The notes under the pieces were generated by a model that was given only the letters and a program-made list of their open reading frames with translations, searched no databases and was not told the DNA's origin. DNA of 64,000 bases from Actinernus sp. WN-2022 (lineage: Eukaryota; Cnidaria; Anthozoa; Actiniaria; Actinernidae). The translations under genes were made by a program, and so were the position numbers. Numbering within the stretch: the stretch's first letter is position 1; the number at the start of each line of letters is the position of its first letter. The stretch lies in assembly GCA_030867875.1 (NCBI GenBank), contig JAOWCC010000936.1, positions 13,276,095 to 13,340,094 on the forward strand. Reading direction: 5' to 3'. Positions 12,501-27,500 of this stretch are shown piece after piece.

Positions 12501-15500
12501 TAACCAATCAAAGGCTATGTTTACATAACGTGTCTAAAACGAGTCTCAAAATTTCCCCTCCCGGATTTGTAGCAGCACTAAAATGAAATCCGAAACCCGA
12601 CTTACACATACATAAACGAATGTTCCGTTATTCATCAGTCTATTGCCAATTCCCGCAGTTGTTCCGATTTCTTACAGCGAAGTTAAACTAATCAAAGTAA
12701 CTAAACAGTTCTCCCGAGTCAACTCGAACTCACTCAGCTGGACGACTTCTAATTCATACTGAATGAATGACGTCAAGTTAATAGCATTGTGCTTCCAAAG
12801 GCGACAACTTTGTGACTGGTCGTCTCAGAACCCGATCTCCAACTCTGACGTCCACTACTCTGACAAGTTTATCCTGTCTGGGATAAACTTCCTCAATCCG
12901 TCCGACTTTCCAGTCTCGTCGAGCTGCTTATGATTCAATTACGAGCACTATATCTCCTTGCTTCAGGTTCTCAGTCGGAACCAGACACAGGTACCGTTTT
13001 TCTCGCCTTCAATCACGCCCTCGAATTGTGTAGAACGGACCCCCGTAGTCGGTTGAGCAATTTGCGAACGGTTTCATCGTAATCTCTAAACGAATTCGTG
13101 GCAGTGGTGCCATCAGCTGAGAGACTGATATGCCTCGAAACCGCCTGCTGCAATCGGCGCAGTCTTTGCTGCATCGCTTTACTTGTTGTCTTCCATGAAT
13201 TACGAAATACTTCTCTCTCAAATACTCAAATACCTCAGCGTGAACTTTACGCCCACCTCGTGCCCTTCTATTTCGTGATAGTACTTCACGATCAACTTGG
13301 TTACTGAATGCTTCTTCGGAAGGATAATAGGAAACTTTGTTTCTTCAGGCAGATCATCTGAGTAACGCAGTCGGGTATTGGATCGCATTAGGCCAGCAAT
13401 AACCTCTGGAGTAATGCGCAGAAGAGAACTCTTCTTAGGTAGCGGCTTATTGTCTTCTAAATCTTTCAGCTTCATTTCGATTCACCCAGACTCTTACTCG
13501 CACTAGTGACAGTCCAATCTCCAACTTCCCCGACGGTCCAACGCTGTACCACTTCGAATACTTCGCTGGATCTGGCTGTGATTCGGTTAGACATCGTTAT
13601 GCTTCCATGCGGTAGGTACTGCGGCTTGCATTCTCTTCATTATTTGCATATGTTACTATGTCTCTCTTTTCTGCCTTAATCTCCCTGCATGCTTCAGGGG
13701 CTCTTCCGAAGCTTCTATCTGGCCACTCGTCTTCACCTTTCTGTAGGAACTGCGGTCCGTGCCACCAACGTTGATCCCTCGCCAGTTCGTGCGCGGTAGC
13801 TCCTATAGTTCCTTGGTCTGCTGGATTCAGTTTGGTTGGGATGTGTCTCCACTGATCCGGACTTTAGTTATCATGGATCTCTCCAACACGATGTGACACA
13901 AAGGGTTTGTAGTTTCGGCTCTGTCCCTGTATCCAAAACCTTACATTTGCGCTGTCAACCCAGAACGCAACTTTGTTCATGGGGAACTCTAGAGCTGCGC
14001 AAATCTGTTTTGTTAATCTGAGTCCAGTTAGTGTACCCATCAGCTCTAAACGCGGAATGCTCATCGCTTTAAGTGGTGCTAATCTCGTTTTAGACGCAAC
14101 TAGCTGGGTACTTACAGATCAGTCTTCGTACTCATGTCGTGGGTAGGTAGCTGCAGCATAGGCCTTTTCAGACGCATCACTGGACGTGTGGATCGTTGTG
14201 TCTGTCACCACCTTAGCTTCTTTCAAACACCGTGGAACAATGATTTCGTCAAGTTGTCCAAGTTCATCAAACCATCTCTTCCATTCTTCTTTTAGGTGAT
14301 CTGGCAGCTCTTCGTCCCATCCTAGAGCTTCCATCCACGTCTCCTACATCAGTAGCTTAGCTCGTACTACATACGGTGATAACTCGCCCGATCAACTTCC
14401 GGTATGTCTTTCATTACTTCCGATTTCTGGGAGATCCACTTCCGAATATGAAAACCGGCTTTGTTTCCCAGCTCCGTGAGCTGTCGTCGCACTTCCTTCG
14501 CCTTCTCAATTGTCTCCACTGAAGGCAAGAGGGCATCCATATAACAGCTGTCCTTTACAGCTTCGCTCGCTTGAGGGTAGTCCTCAAGGTTGTTCTCTGC
14601 ATGCTTTTGCCAGACGTACTGAGCACAAAATGGGCAATAACAGTCCCAAAGACATATCTCAAAAACTTACAAACATGCGGCTTCTTACTGGGATCTAGAT
14701 TGCGCCATAGGAATCTATGCAATGGCCAGTCTTCAGGAATTAATGCTAACTGATGGTACATTTGGCTTACATCGCCAACAGGGGCGACTAGTTCCTTTCG
14801 GAATCTAACCAGAATATCGGTCTGCCGGTCTGCAACTTCGATCCTGGCAGTGCTTCACTATTCAAACTTTTACCCTGATATTGAGTCGATGCATCAAAAC
14901 CAATCCTTGTTTTTGTAGTAGTCTTATCCGGTCGAACGACTAGGAAATGGGGAAGCAGCCATTCTGTGTTAGGTTTCGGTTCATCCGACGACACTAGACG
15001 AATGTAATTCTTCTCTAAATACTCATCAATAACCTTCTGATATGACATAGAGACTGGCCTCTCGTTTGGCTGACTTTGTCGCTCATCCCTCCACGGTCCA
15101 GCCACTATATGATGATCATCCTCAAACTTCAAGGAATCACTAACTTTTTTCCAGGCGTTCTTTTCAGCAGGAGTCATCATCGGCCCAGCCCAATCACCTA
15201 TTTCTCGAGGTCCCAGAACCGTTCCAAGGTTGCATTCAGATTATCCGATTGTCCATCCAGTGTCGCTGCCTCACTGACCTGTTGAATGCGAAAGGTATGA
15301 CACAATCTAGTATGATAGTTAGTTCCAGCCGGTTCTCACTGTTTACCCTGCCAACTGCGGTCCATCCAAGTGGGCAAAGGCGAGCGCAGGGTTCGTAAAA
15401 ACGAGTCAAATTCCGCGTGAAAATTTACAGACAATGTATGGAAAACTGAAAACACGATTGCACGCTTCCCAGCACAGCTACATCCCTCAAATTTCGATCA

Positions 15501-18500
15501 GTTAATCTTTTACTTTTACTTAATCTTTAGACTCTGAAGTTATACAATCAACTACATTATCAATTTTTAAATCTTACTGGCACATAACTTAATTTCATAA
15601 TAATCCTCGTTCTATTTCTATTTTATTTCAACCATTTATCTTTTCTGTTTTCCATATATTAGTGAAATATATATTTTTAATACAGGACCTCCCTGAAAAT
15701 CACAAATTGTGAGTGGAGCTTTCCTGTCAAAATATTATTATTATTATTATTATTATTATTTACCTAGTATCTAAGTTAGTATCTGAAGAATATTTCAGAA
15801 ATTCGATTTTACGGATTTTATTTGGCATCGGATTCCTATACAAACACTGTATTTCACGCCATGTTTGCACCCCTTTCAAAATGTCGGAATTTACCGCGAA
15901 CTGATCTATTACGTAAAGGACTTACCGCATGTGAAGTAGTTGAACTTACTTAAGTTAAAAACGTGCGAGCGTCGCACAAACCACGCTGAACTTGGTTATA
16001 CACTAGATCCGCCTCTTCTCCCATTTTCTTCCGCTTTTCTGCATCGTTCTAATTTATCTAACAGTTTCAAAGTCTTAGTATCCTTTTGGTCTTCTATTCG
16101 TCTAATCCAGTCTTTTACCTATCTTCTATTAACTTCCCTTTCCGATAGTAATCCTCCGAGTTGATTCAGCCGTCACGTAAGTGCTGTTTTTGCATTCCGT
16201 TTTTCATGATCACGCTTTAAATTAATATTCACGGTTGCCTCATTCCCTTGATTTCCATCCACCAGTACTCTCTCTGCACTTTCTCTTTCATCATCCCCAT
16301 TTTCGTTGTGTTTTGCAATTGAGTGATAATCTCTAACAACAGTGCCCGATTTTCACGGATTTTCCAAATAGCTTTTTCCCACTGAGGCGTGTCCCAGTTG
16401 GAGCCGAATTTTCGATTTTCCCTGGTTTAAACTATTCCCGGTCCGAATTCTCGTTTTCCCTGGTTCAAAACTATATCCGGCTCGAAGGACCAATTTTTGT
16501 TTCGCTTTTTAAAAAGTATTTTCGGAGATTGAAGCGCGAACAACAAAACCACAACTCGCCTCTTTCAGATATTGGAGAAAATCCAAAGGCGCCAGGGCTT
16601 CCACAGGAAGCCCATTTGATGTAGTCTTTCTTTTTTTAACCAATCACAGACTATGTGTACATAACGTGTCTAAAACGAGTCTCAATATATATAGTTTTTC
16701 TAGCCTTTGTTTTTCAATTTGGAAGAGTTTGGGGCCCTTTAATTTGGTATTAGAAAAAATATTTTAGGCTGCGTTTCGTAATGAAAGTCAGCAGTAAATT
16801 AATCTATTTCCCAGACGGCATAACAGTCATGAGACCATAGTTATCGAGTATCAAACATTCTAAATCTCCATAAGCTTACATTAACTGACAAAGTTTACTT
16901 ACGAGTTTCGGGTTCAGTTTGACTTTATTCGGTGCTAAATCCCAAAATTTCACAACAGATAACGTTTATAAAGAGCAATGAAATAAAATAACAAGAGCTT
17001 ATGGGCTAAAACAACTTCCGGGACCATTCGACTCATTCGTCACAATTCGGTCCCAGGCCCCATATAATTTGTCGCATAACATTTTGTTGAAGTGGGTCAC
17101 GGAAAACTGTTTGATCGATTCATTTTTTTCTTTCCATAAACATTTTGTAGAGTAATATTATTGTAAATAAACTTCTCTAAAAATATATGAAAAAATACAT
17201 TTCATTTCATTTCATTTTCATTTCATGACATTTCATTTAAGTCTTGTGGATTTTCTTTCATATTATTAATTTCGTGAGAAACATTGGTAAATATGTTGGT
17301 ATCCGCCTTGTACATGATGTTCACCTCCAGGCGCTCTTCAGGTAAATATAGTACAGTATGACGTAATTCTCGACCAATCAAAGCACGAGAATCAATATAT
17401 TCACTGATGAAATTATACTAATAGTGATTCACTATTATAGTTACTGAGACTGATGTAAATAATAATTATTATTTATACATTCAAGTCACAAAATTGTGTC
17501 AGGAACCAATCGTTCTCTGGTTGGCACATTAATGACAATGAATGACGTGGCAGTAAATATCGCTATAGGTAGACATTCTACGTCTTGCTCTTGACAATTT
17601 GAGATGTCAGTAGTAGCAGAAATCCATGGACTTCTGTTTGTAATAATATTATATTATATATTTCATTCACAACCATGTTTCTGATGGGCTGTGTGCGTTG
17701 TCGATTTTATCACTGTCTTAGTAATAATCTTACGTAGTAACGGAATATTTAATTGGGAATATATAATAAAGTCAATTATTGGATTCGGCTTTCGCGTGCT
17801 ATCATCCGATAATTGTTTATTATCACAGCCATCCATACACCTACAAAACTACGGACACACGTACACATGTATATACGTACACTCACGTATAAGCTGGCGC
17901 ACTCGTACTGCAGAAATGATCGCGCTGCAGAAGAGCCATGCAGGCTATTTACCTGACTCTAACATAGAATATCATCAAAAATTAGCAAATACCTAGAGCA
18001 GATTTCGTATGAGTGGGGCAAACTACGGTATGTCCATCCGTAGCCTTACCGTAACCGCACTGAACCGTGCTGTACCATATCTCTGTAATTTGATTGGATC
18101 GGCAGGACAAAAACAATAGGGACGCTATTTCAATGTCACGGCATGCCGTACAGTAACCGTGCCGTAGTCATTGGCGTAGTTTATCCCACTCATGAAATCT
18201 GCTCTATATTTGATACGATTGTGTGACGTGACGTGACTTAATGTGATGTGATATGTACCTGGTGACGAGCACGCCATTGTCGAAATGTCCAGCAGTTGCT
18301 GGTGCAGTATTTTGTGTCCTCGCCCAGGTCCTAAACTTGCCAAGATAAGACCCTCCAGATCTGATGTCATTCGTCTGGAAATCTAACATTGGCTAAAACG
18401 ATTTGTTTAATCAGAATAACAAATCCAGGAATATTTAAAAGTGACACAGGTTTATAAACTAAGGGTATGTTTGTATGAAGGGAGGTAGGACGTCCAGCAG

Positions 18501-21500
18501 CATTGTTGTCAATATGCAAAACAGTCTCGAGGGTTTACAATACAATGAAGAATGCTATTAGTGATAAAACCGACGCCAACCTACATACATATTTTTCACT
18601 GCGACAATATTAGCTATGCATACTTCTTTCCGACTGTATTTTAACGTTATCCATGTTTGCACATAAGTAATCGCATTTATTGATTTAACGCATTGCCACA
18701 ACTGAGTTTCTAACTGGACCTGAAACAACCACAGGGGCTGATCAAAGCCAGGACCCGGCTAATCCATAGATCGATTTGGAATTTAGCGTATTGGTTTTTG
18801 TGGAGGGAGGAAAACCGGAGGACCCGGAGAAAAACCCTCGGAGCAAGAGTGATATACCAACAAACTCAACTCACATATGGCGCCGCGTCCGGGAATCGAA
18901 TCCGGGCTACAGAGGTGACTAGTAACGATCCCAAGCGCCTTTGCGAAACCGAACTCGCCCCATCCCCTTACATGTTTCTAAAGTGGACAATTGGACTATT
19001 GGCGGCCAAGTTACGGAATTCCAGTTCAGTCAATTAATTGCTTACATTAGGAAAGTACTACCTCAAATCCCTGTATAATAAACACTTTGACCAGCTTCGA
19101 AGTGAGGTCAAATCCCATAGATGGATCTCCAAACAACCTATTAACCTAAATGAAAAAAAAAAACATAACATATGTCAGGCACTACACCAAGTGAGTTCTG
19201 TTTAATCATCTCAAACCATTCATTTTCCGAAGAGGTAAGGCCGATAGATCAGTAGTCAGCTTGCATCAGTAAGCACAGGACCTACTGAACTACAGAGGGT
19301 TTGTACAATCACATGACGGAAGCCATGTTGGAAATGAAATTAGTCATGTGAAAACAAAAATATCAAAGGGATGACAACATATTGACATGGTTTCCGCCAC
19401 GTGATGGTGAAAACCCTCTATTGCTGCCTAATGCCAATTTAGTAGGGTCACTAGCCCGCTTGTCCTCTCTTTTGTAATTGTTTTTGTCATATCTTTGTGG
19501 CAAATTATTCGGGTTCAACTATTATATTGGGAAACGCTGTTCAAGTAACACACAGCCAGCTTTATTCTAAGTCAGCTCAACTCTGAAAACATGCTTCCAT
19601 GCAGAACTGCACAGGGCCATGCGCCATGCGACCTTGACGTAATACGATGGAATGTCAATCAAGCTACGTAACAGTTTTCTGTGGTTTTTTTCATCGCCCA
19701 GAATCACGGGACATATGGATATGCACATCTCATTAACTACCAAAATCAATGATGCGTCAAGCTCATTACAGCTAAGCGGGAGATTGAAATACAGAGAAAA
19801 TGGCCGAATGTGCGTTAGGATGCCAGCTATAAATGGCTGGTATGGGTTTGGTTTACATTTTGAACACCAGTTACAAGCGGCTTTATATTAACGTACGAGT
19901 AATAGATCCGTCGGGCTATATTATTTGGTCGTCAGCTTAAAAAAAACCTACGATGTTAGCGTCTTCTGAATATAAGCGACTTTTAGTCAAATTTTGTATG
20001 AAAACGTCTAGCCGATAAAGTTCAAAGACTTTTTTTCTCATGTGGCCATAGGCCTAGCCTGATTTTTCAGACGGTCAGCGGTCTTCCGCTTCACTTCACC
20101 CCTTTCTCCGAAGTGAGCGGACGACCTCGACAGTCTGATAATCAGGCTACCATAGGCCGTGCTATAGTTGTGTTGTCTATTCAGTAGCTTACCGGAAGTG
20201 TGGACTTGTATTTAGCTCCGGAAGTTAAAATTAATTAGCATATTGGTGCCCGCGAGGACTTCTGGGTAGAGCTGAGACACGAGGCTCACACTTCATGTTT
20301 TCACTCTACTCGGTCGCAGATAAAGGCGAGAGAGCAAACCAGCAGTTTGTGCAGTATTTACTGGGACCCTGGGCCACAGAATTGGTGCCGCGACCAGGAT
20401 ATATGCTGGAGGGAAACATGAGTGTGAAGGAGGAGCCGAGAGAGGAAAATTACCGGGCTCCTGATGGATTGGGAAACGTATCTGGTAATGGGAATCAGTG
20501 GCCGTGGATGGACGGCATTCCACTTGTGGAAGAGAATCACGACTTCGGAGGGAGTTGGACGAAATTAAGCGACGTATGGAGATACCTCACCTGACATTTC
20601 CAGCTCAAAGAGAGAGATCCAGAGAAAAAGTTCAGACTTGTCATCAGCTAAAGCAAGTGCAGACATTCTCGGGACGAGAAGGTAAAATTAGTGTGAATGA
20701 TTGGGTCAGGGAAATTGATTATTTATTCCGGACATGCTGGCTCGAAAACGACGACCAGGGGGCCCTGGACCTAATTGAATGCTATGTTACCGGAGGGGCT
20801 GAATGGGGGGGGGGTACCAATATCAGTTAACAGCTAAATTTTTAGCTATTTATCGGTTATCAGTTAAATTTTGCTGTTATCAGTTAAGTTATATAAAAAG
20901 ACTACCCTAACCTGATTTGAATACATATTTGCTGGTATGAAATGAATAATAACCGCTAATTCAACATCAAACAATACATTTTGTCTATTCAATAGATTTT
21001 TCTAGTATCAGATAACTCTGATGTGTCATGTTTAATATTTGACTATTATCAACTGGATCAAATCTGTCGAAAACCATCCGAAAAGCCAATAATAGCATGT
21101 GACGTTACGTCATTTTAATAAAAAATAATGAAATATCAGGTAACAGCTATCTCACAAATATCAGCTAACAGCTAAAAAAAGGCAACATTCTCAGTTAACA
21201 GTAATATTTGTGGCCATTTCTCAGTTATCAGTTAACCCCATTCAGCCCCTCTTACCGGCCAGGATGCGAAAGTGTTTAGAGGAGAGGCTAATAAGAGTAA
21301 AACCTATAAAGAAGTCCTTAAAAGAACGCAGATTATGTTTGGGGGAATTGAATACCAAGGTAGAGATCCCCTTCAAGTATTCTACTGTCGTACACAAAGG
21401 GAGGGTGAATCACCAGCTGAGTATGCCATAGAGTTGACAGAGTTACTTGGAAAAGCCGAGAGGGAAGGTAATTATGGGCAGAAGTTTACTAACCGGGAGA

Positions 21501-24500
21501 GAATGCTTACTGATGTATTTGTGTCGGGTCTCAGGGATGAAGGGATAGTTATGCAACTACGACCACTAGTAGCAATGGAACTGTCTTTCGAACAAATTCA
21601 AGACGAACTGTTAAAACTAGAATATGACAGGAGGAAGCAGGGGTCCGTTAAAAGGAGTGTAGCCGAACGAGTCACTAGCCAACCACAAATTCAGGGAGTG
21701 GGGCGGTCCCACAAGTCTAGTGTAGAAGATCCAGTCTTGAAAGCACTTAAAGAGATGAAATTAGAGCTGAAAGAAGACCTTAGTAAGGTGGAGGCTAAGT
21801 GCGAGGCACAGGCCAAGGAGATACAGGCACTTAAAGGGAGGGTTATTGGCCAGAGTCCCCACCCAAATACCCGGCAGACAAGGCATATTGGTGCATTGGA
21901 GAGAAGGGTCTGTTATAGATGTGGAAAAGGGGGACATATCTCATATAATTGCCGTGAGGATATACAGGAAGTAGTGAGGGCTGGGACCATGAGCCATGAG
22001 CCCACAGGGCATAATATACAACAGGAAGCAAACATGGGTCAAGTTGATGGAATGCCATCAAGACAGGAAGAGCCTTTAAACTCCGATCGCCTGTAGGGGA
22101 GGGGCAAACTACAGGCCAAAATAAGGGGAGCCCAATTTCCAAAGTGAATAACCAGCTATCAAACCCTAAAGAGAGAGGGGGAAAGGATAAGGGGCCTAGA
22201 ATTCATCAGAGTGAATGAACGAGACATACATCAAAGTAAATGGTAAAGAATGTCGCAGTCTTATTGATTCCGGTTCAGCTGTCTCCACGTTAACAGAAGA
22301 ATTTGTTAAACAGCACCCAGTATTAAGTACCCAGCCCCGGGAAGAAAGTAGAGTCGTATTTGAGGACTGCTCAGGAAATGCAATGGCATATAAGGGGGAA
22401 ATTCGCTTGGATATAGAGATACTTGGCCGGAGGTATGAGGGAGTTCAAGCCTTTGTGGTGCCAACCACAGAGTATCGGAAGGGCGTTCCCTTGTTAGTGG
22501 GTACACCAGTCATTAGGGCTCTGCAGATAGATTTTGAAAGTGAGAGTGGAACGAAGTATATGGTGGATGTATTCAAGGAATCACAGGATTGGCACGCTGC
22601 CATGACTCAGTATAATCACAATGTGATTATACTGAGGGAAAAAGAGAAACCAAATATGGAGGAGCTAAAGGAAACTAGTATAGGAAGTGAGGAAGTGAGT
22701 CATGAGAGGCGTAGGAATTATGTGTCTAAGCTTGACATCAATAGAAAAATAATAAATGGAGAGGAGCAGGTTAAACGTGTTGAGCAGATGCTAGAGAAAA
22801 ATGCTGATGTCTTTTCCCAAAGCTCGGAAGATTATGGTCACACCAACACAATAAAGCAGCAGATTCCTCTCATCGATGAAACTCCATTCAAGTTTCAAGT
22901 TTCAAGTTTTATTTCGCACTATTTACATAAATAAACACAACAGTACATTTTGAAGAAGAAAAAAAGTGAAGAAGTAAATACAGATTATATTTCAAATAGT
23001 TGGTAGTGCGCAATGACCAAAGGAGCAAAAGCTTTCGAGTTGATCACTGCAACGTTTGTATAGACTAAAGTTAATGATTAATCTGATAAATATTTGAAAA
23101 AGGTGTAGTCACTTATTTTTGTTGTTCGAGAAGAACGGCTTTATATCGTTTTTTAAATAAATTAATAGAGCTTGATCGTTTGATATCTACATCAACTGTT
23201 TCCCAAATTTTTGATGAAATAAATTTAAATGTATGAATTCGATAATTCGTTCTCGCTTTTGGTCTAACAAAATTTAACTTTGCAGCAAATCTTGTATTAC
23301 ATTTGTGGCGTTTTATTGCTGGTGTGACAAATTCAGAAAAAAATGTTGGAATATCTTTACCATTCGAAATTTTAAAATTAAATTCTGCAATTCTTAATTT
23401 AAATACGTTATCAAGTTCCAATACACCTAGAATATTGAAATATAGGGTCGCATTTTCTCTGCTATAAGCAAAAAATATATTTCTAATACATTTATTTTGT
23501 TTAGTGCGGAGCTTTGCTAACTTACTTGCATAAGTATTCCCCCAGCTCATAAGACCGTAATTTAAATATGGGTATACCAATGTATAATAGAGTTGCTTTA
23601 ACATATTTAAATCAAGGTAATATCTTAATTTATTTATTATTCCAATATTTTTTGCCATTTTACCATTTTGCTATTTACATGTTTAATTTGATGTTCCCAG
23701 TTAAGGTGTTCATCTATGTATACTCCTTGGTATTTGAGATAACTTTTTTGCTCAATATTAGCAATTTCAATTTTAGAGACTTTCTTCTTTGATGAGGCTA
23801 TAATCATATAATTTGTTTTACTTAAATTAACTGATAATTTGGAGGATAAGTTTAAACTCTTCATTCATTACAGTTTCTAGTTCTGGTATGCTGTTATATG
23901 AATAGAAAACATTCGTATCATTCGTTTTTTTTAGCAATTTGGCATGTCGTTTATATAGAGCAAAAAAGTAATGGCCCCAGTGTCGATCCCTCTGGTACTC
24001 CACATGTCATATCAAACACTGAAGATTCAGTATTCCCTATTTTAACATATTGCTTTCAATTACTTAGATAATTACTGAACCATGACAATTGGGTTCCCCG
24101 AATTCCGTATCTACTTAATTTAGCAACTAGGATCTGGTGGTTGACGGTATCAAAGGCTTTAGAAAAATCTAGAAAAAGTCCACACGTTATTTGCTTATTA
24201 TCAATATCACTTTTTAAATTATCTGTTATCTCAAGAATTGCCTGTTCGGTAGAATGCCCTTTTCTAAAACCTAATTGATAATTAAACAAAATATTGTATT
24301 TTTCCAAAAATGCTATCAACTGATCATACACTAGTCGTTCGAGGATTTTACTGAAAGGTGATAAGGTTGATATAGGTCTGTAATTAAAGGGATCGGTAGT
24401 TAAGCCACTTTTATAAATAGGAGTGACTCTAGATATTTTCAAGATCTCGGGTACAACACCTGTTTTTATTGATTCAATATAGATATAAGTAAAAGGAATT

Positions 24501-27500
24501 GAAAGTGGTTCACATGCTAATTTTATTTATTTGTTAGGTATATCGATTGAAGCTTTATTTTCCTTTAAACCTGAGAATAATTCACAGAACTGTGATGAGT
24601 AAACAGGAGACATGACGAAGCTTGACACTGGGGAATTGTGAATATAGCTAGTTGGATCTTCATCCGAATGTTCAATAACACTAGCTAAACTTGGGCCAAC
24701 ATTAACAAAATGATTATTTAATTGATTTGCTATATCCAAATTATTAGTATAGGTCTTCTTATTTGTTAATAGTCTTGTTGGATATATCTGTCCTTTTGTT
24801 TTTCGCTTAATTATAGTTCCGATTAATTTCCAGGTGGCTTTTAAATCCCCTTTACACCTTTCGAAATTTATATTATAATATTCTTTTTTACTCTGTGTTC
24901 TTATCTGATTTAATTTATTAGCATACTTTTTATATTGATTTACCTTTTTTATATCATTAGAGTGAAAGTGTGTCTAATATATTTTTTGTTTAGTTTTTAT
25001 TGATTTTAATATTCCATTTGTTATCCATGGTTTTTTAAACTGTTTAAGTTTACTTTTTGGTGTCACTTTATATGGAGCATGTTTATTAACAATTGCTTTC
25101 ATTGTATTTATTGTGATAAGTGTTGTTTCACTAAGATCTTTGCTATTATCGATAATATTTTTCCAATCTATTATTTTAATATCACTTATATATGCCTCTT
25201 TGTTAAATTTGCTGAAATCTCTAAAATAACGTTTTTCTTTGTCTCTTCTTATTGATGTATTAATTATGCAGAAAATAGGTAAATGATCTGATATATCGAA
25301 AAAGGCCTATTCCTGAAGAAACCTGTTCGATAGAATGATTTGTGTATATGTGATCAATCAATGTTCTAGTGTGGTCTGTTAATCTTGTTGGTTTTGTTAT
25401 AATAGGTAGAAAATTATTCGCATAAAGCATATCTAAATATTTTTTGTTGGTAAATGGCTGGTAAATTTAAAGAAATCTATATTTATGTCACCTAATATAT
25501 ATACTTCGTATTTACATTGATTTAAATGTCTAAGCAACTCTTCCAATGTATCTGTAAACCGCTCTATATTTGCTTTCGGGTGCCTATATATACAACCAAT
25601 TATTAAATTGTTTTTATTGTGGCCACGGTCTATTTCTACCCAGCAGGATTCGACAAGGTCTATATTAATTTTAATATCAGGCCTAGGAATAGTTTTAATA
25701 TCATTAGCTACATATATTCCAGTACCACCTGCTGCTGTTGACGAATCCGTATGAAAAAAGTATATCCCAATTGCAATATATCAGCATTTGAAACGGAATT
25801 AATATTCAATCTAGTTTCATTGACGATCGACAGCCACAATATCAGGTTTTTTGAGAGACTACATAGCATGTCATTTAAAAACACTAAGTTTTTAGATAAG
25901 CTCCTTATATTGCAGTGAAATAACGCGAGCGAATTTGCACCTACTTTGTCTAAAACACTATTTATTTTATCTATTGTACAATAATTAGATACGGGAGTAT
26001 TAAGCATAATATCTGAATCAATCTCTTCAAATTTATCAGGATTTAACAATAATTCATTAAAATCTGTATTAAGTAGTGGTCCGGCTAAGAATGATAGCAC
26101 TGAACGGCAAGGAATGTAAAAAGGTGCTAATTTTCTATTCTTCTCACTCGTAATTTCATTGGTCGATACTCATAAATTCAATAGAAAACCATCGAAATAA
26201 TACATTTTTATATGATATTTTTTGAGGTTTCATTTTATTTTTGATCAAAATGACTATGGTTTAATTTCGAAGAATATCGACCGTGGGGAAAGTTATCAAA
26301 TTTGCGATTGAAAGATCTTTTGTTTTCTCCCTTTCCGATTGGCTGGATGGTGGTTTCTTTGAGTTTTCTCAGTAAAAATAGCCCATAGCATAAAAACTAC
26401 TTTATTTTCTGGGTGTAGTTTGGACTGTAGATATCTCATACAGCACTTAAGTCATATTCACGCAATATCGACCGTGAGGATATGCTCAATGCCGCGGCTC
26501 TATTGTTTTTACTATAGTTCTTACGCGGACCATTACTTAATATCCAGTTCACGCGACCAAGTACGGCACTGAGTTCTTTATCAGTTAAGTTAAGATAAGA
26601 CAAATATTCTAATTCACCAATACTTGACATTGTTCTTGTAAATGTTTATCTTGGTTAAAATAACAAAAAATTCAGTCATTTGCATTGCAGATCCGTTCTA
26701 GTTGTTTTCTACAAAATCTTCAAATTCCTCGACTCTTGTAAATCCGTATATCTTAGAAGTATCTGATTCTCTAAGTAATAACTTACCATTTACGGTCCAC
26801 GAATACTTGAAATGGTGTTCTCTTCTGAAAGAGTTGATCCGTCCAAAGAGACGCTTTCGATAGGCTGTGAGCGATTCGTTGATTACGTTATGTAATTCCG
26901 TTATTACGTTATGCTTTTCCGAAATTCTTCGGCGATTAATGGGAGGTCTTTTGTTGTTTTAGCGGCAAGTTTTCCTTTCCTCTTGTAGAATTCATCTTTC
27001 ATCTCTCTGTGTACGAATTTAACAATAATTATATCCTTCACCTTCTTAGTAGGTGGTAGTCTATGAGCGATTGAAATATGGTGCTCAGTTAGTTAGATTC
27101 CCATTAACTGGCCCAACTCCACGGCTATTGTTTTAGGGTCGTCTTCTGGTGGAATAGGAACGTCGGTGATTTCAATGCTGTCTCTCCTACTATATTGCTG
27201 CATTTCATCCAACTCAACTGCAATTCCATTCGCTGTCTTCTCCAGATCTGTCATCTTTAAGCCGTGTTGCTTCGTTTCTTGTCCAACTTCATTTACCTGT
27301 TTTTTTTGTAGATTGAAGCGCTTCCATTATGTTGTCGTATTTCGACGAAAGGAACTTTGAAAACATTTCAATTTCATCGCACTTGGCCTTAACTGCCTTG
27401 ATATCTTGTACAATTGGTGCAATCTCTGCCTGGATTTGTTTCTGTATGCTAGGAAGTAACTCCCTTTTCCATAATTCTTTAAATGACTCTGAAGTTAAAT

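Noticed and set aside
19567..19749. Minus-strand frame with ILVVNEMCI considered as a missing catalytic exon
   Set aside because: No good acceptor in the right phase; exon 6 at 19062-19145 fills the position with a better match and exact phase.
22892..22950. Gypsy protease frame continuing to the stop at 22934
   Set aside because: The last 14 codons are LINE tail sequence; the true gypsy frame resumes after 27591.
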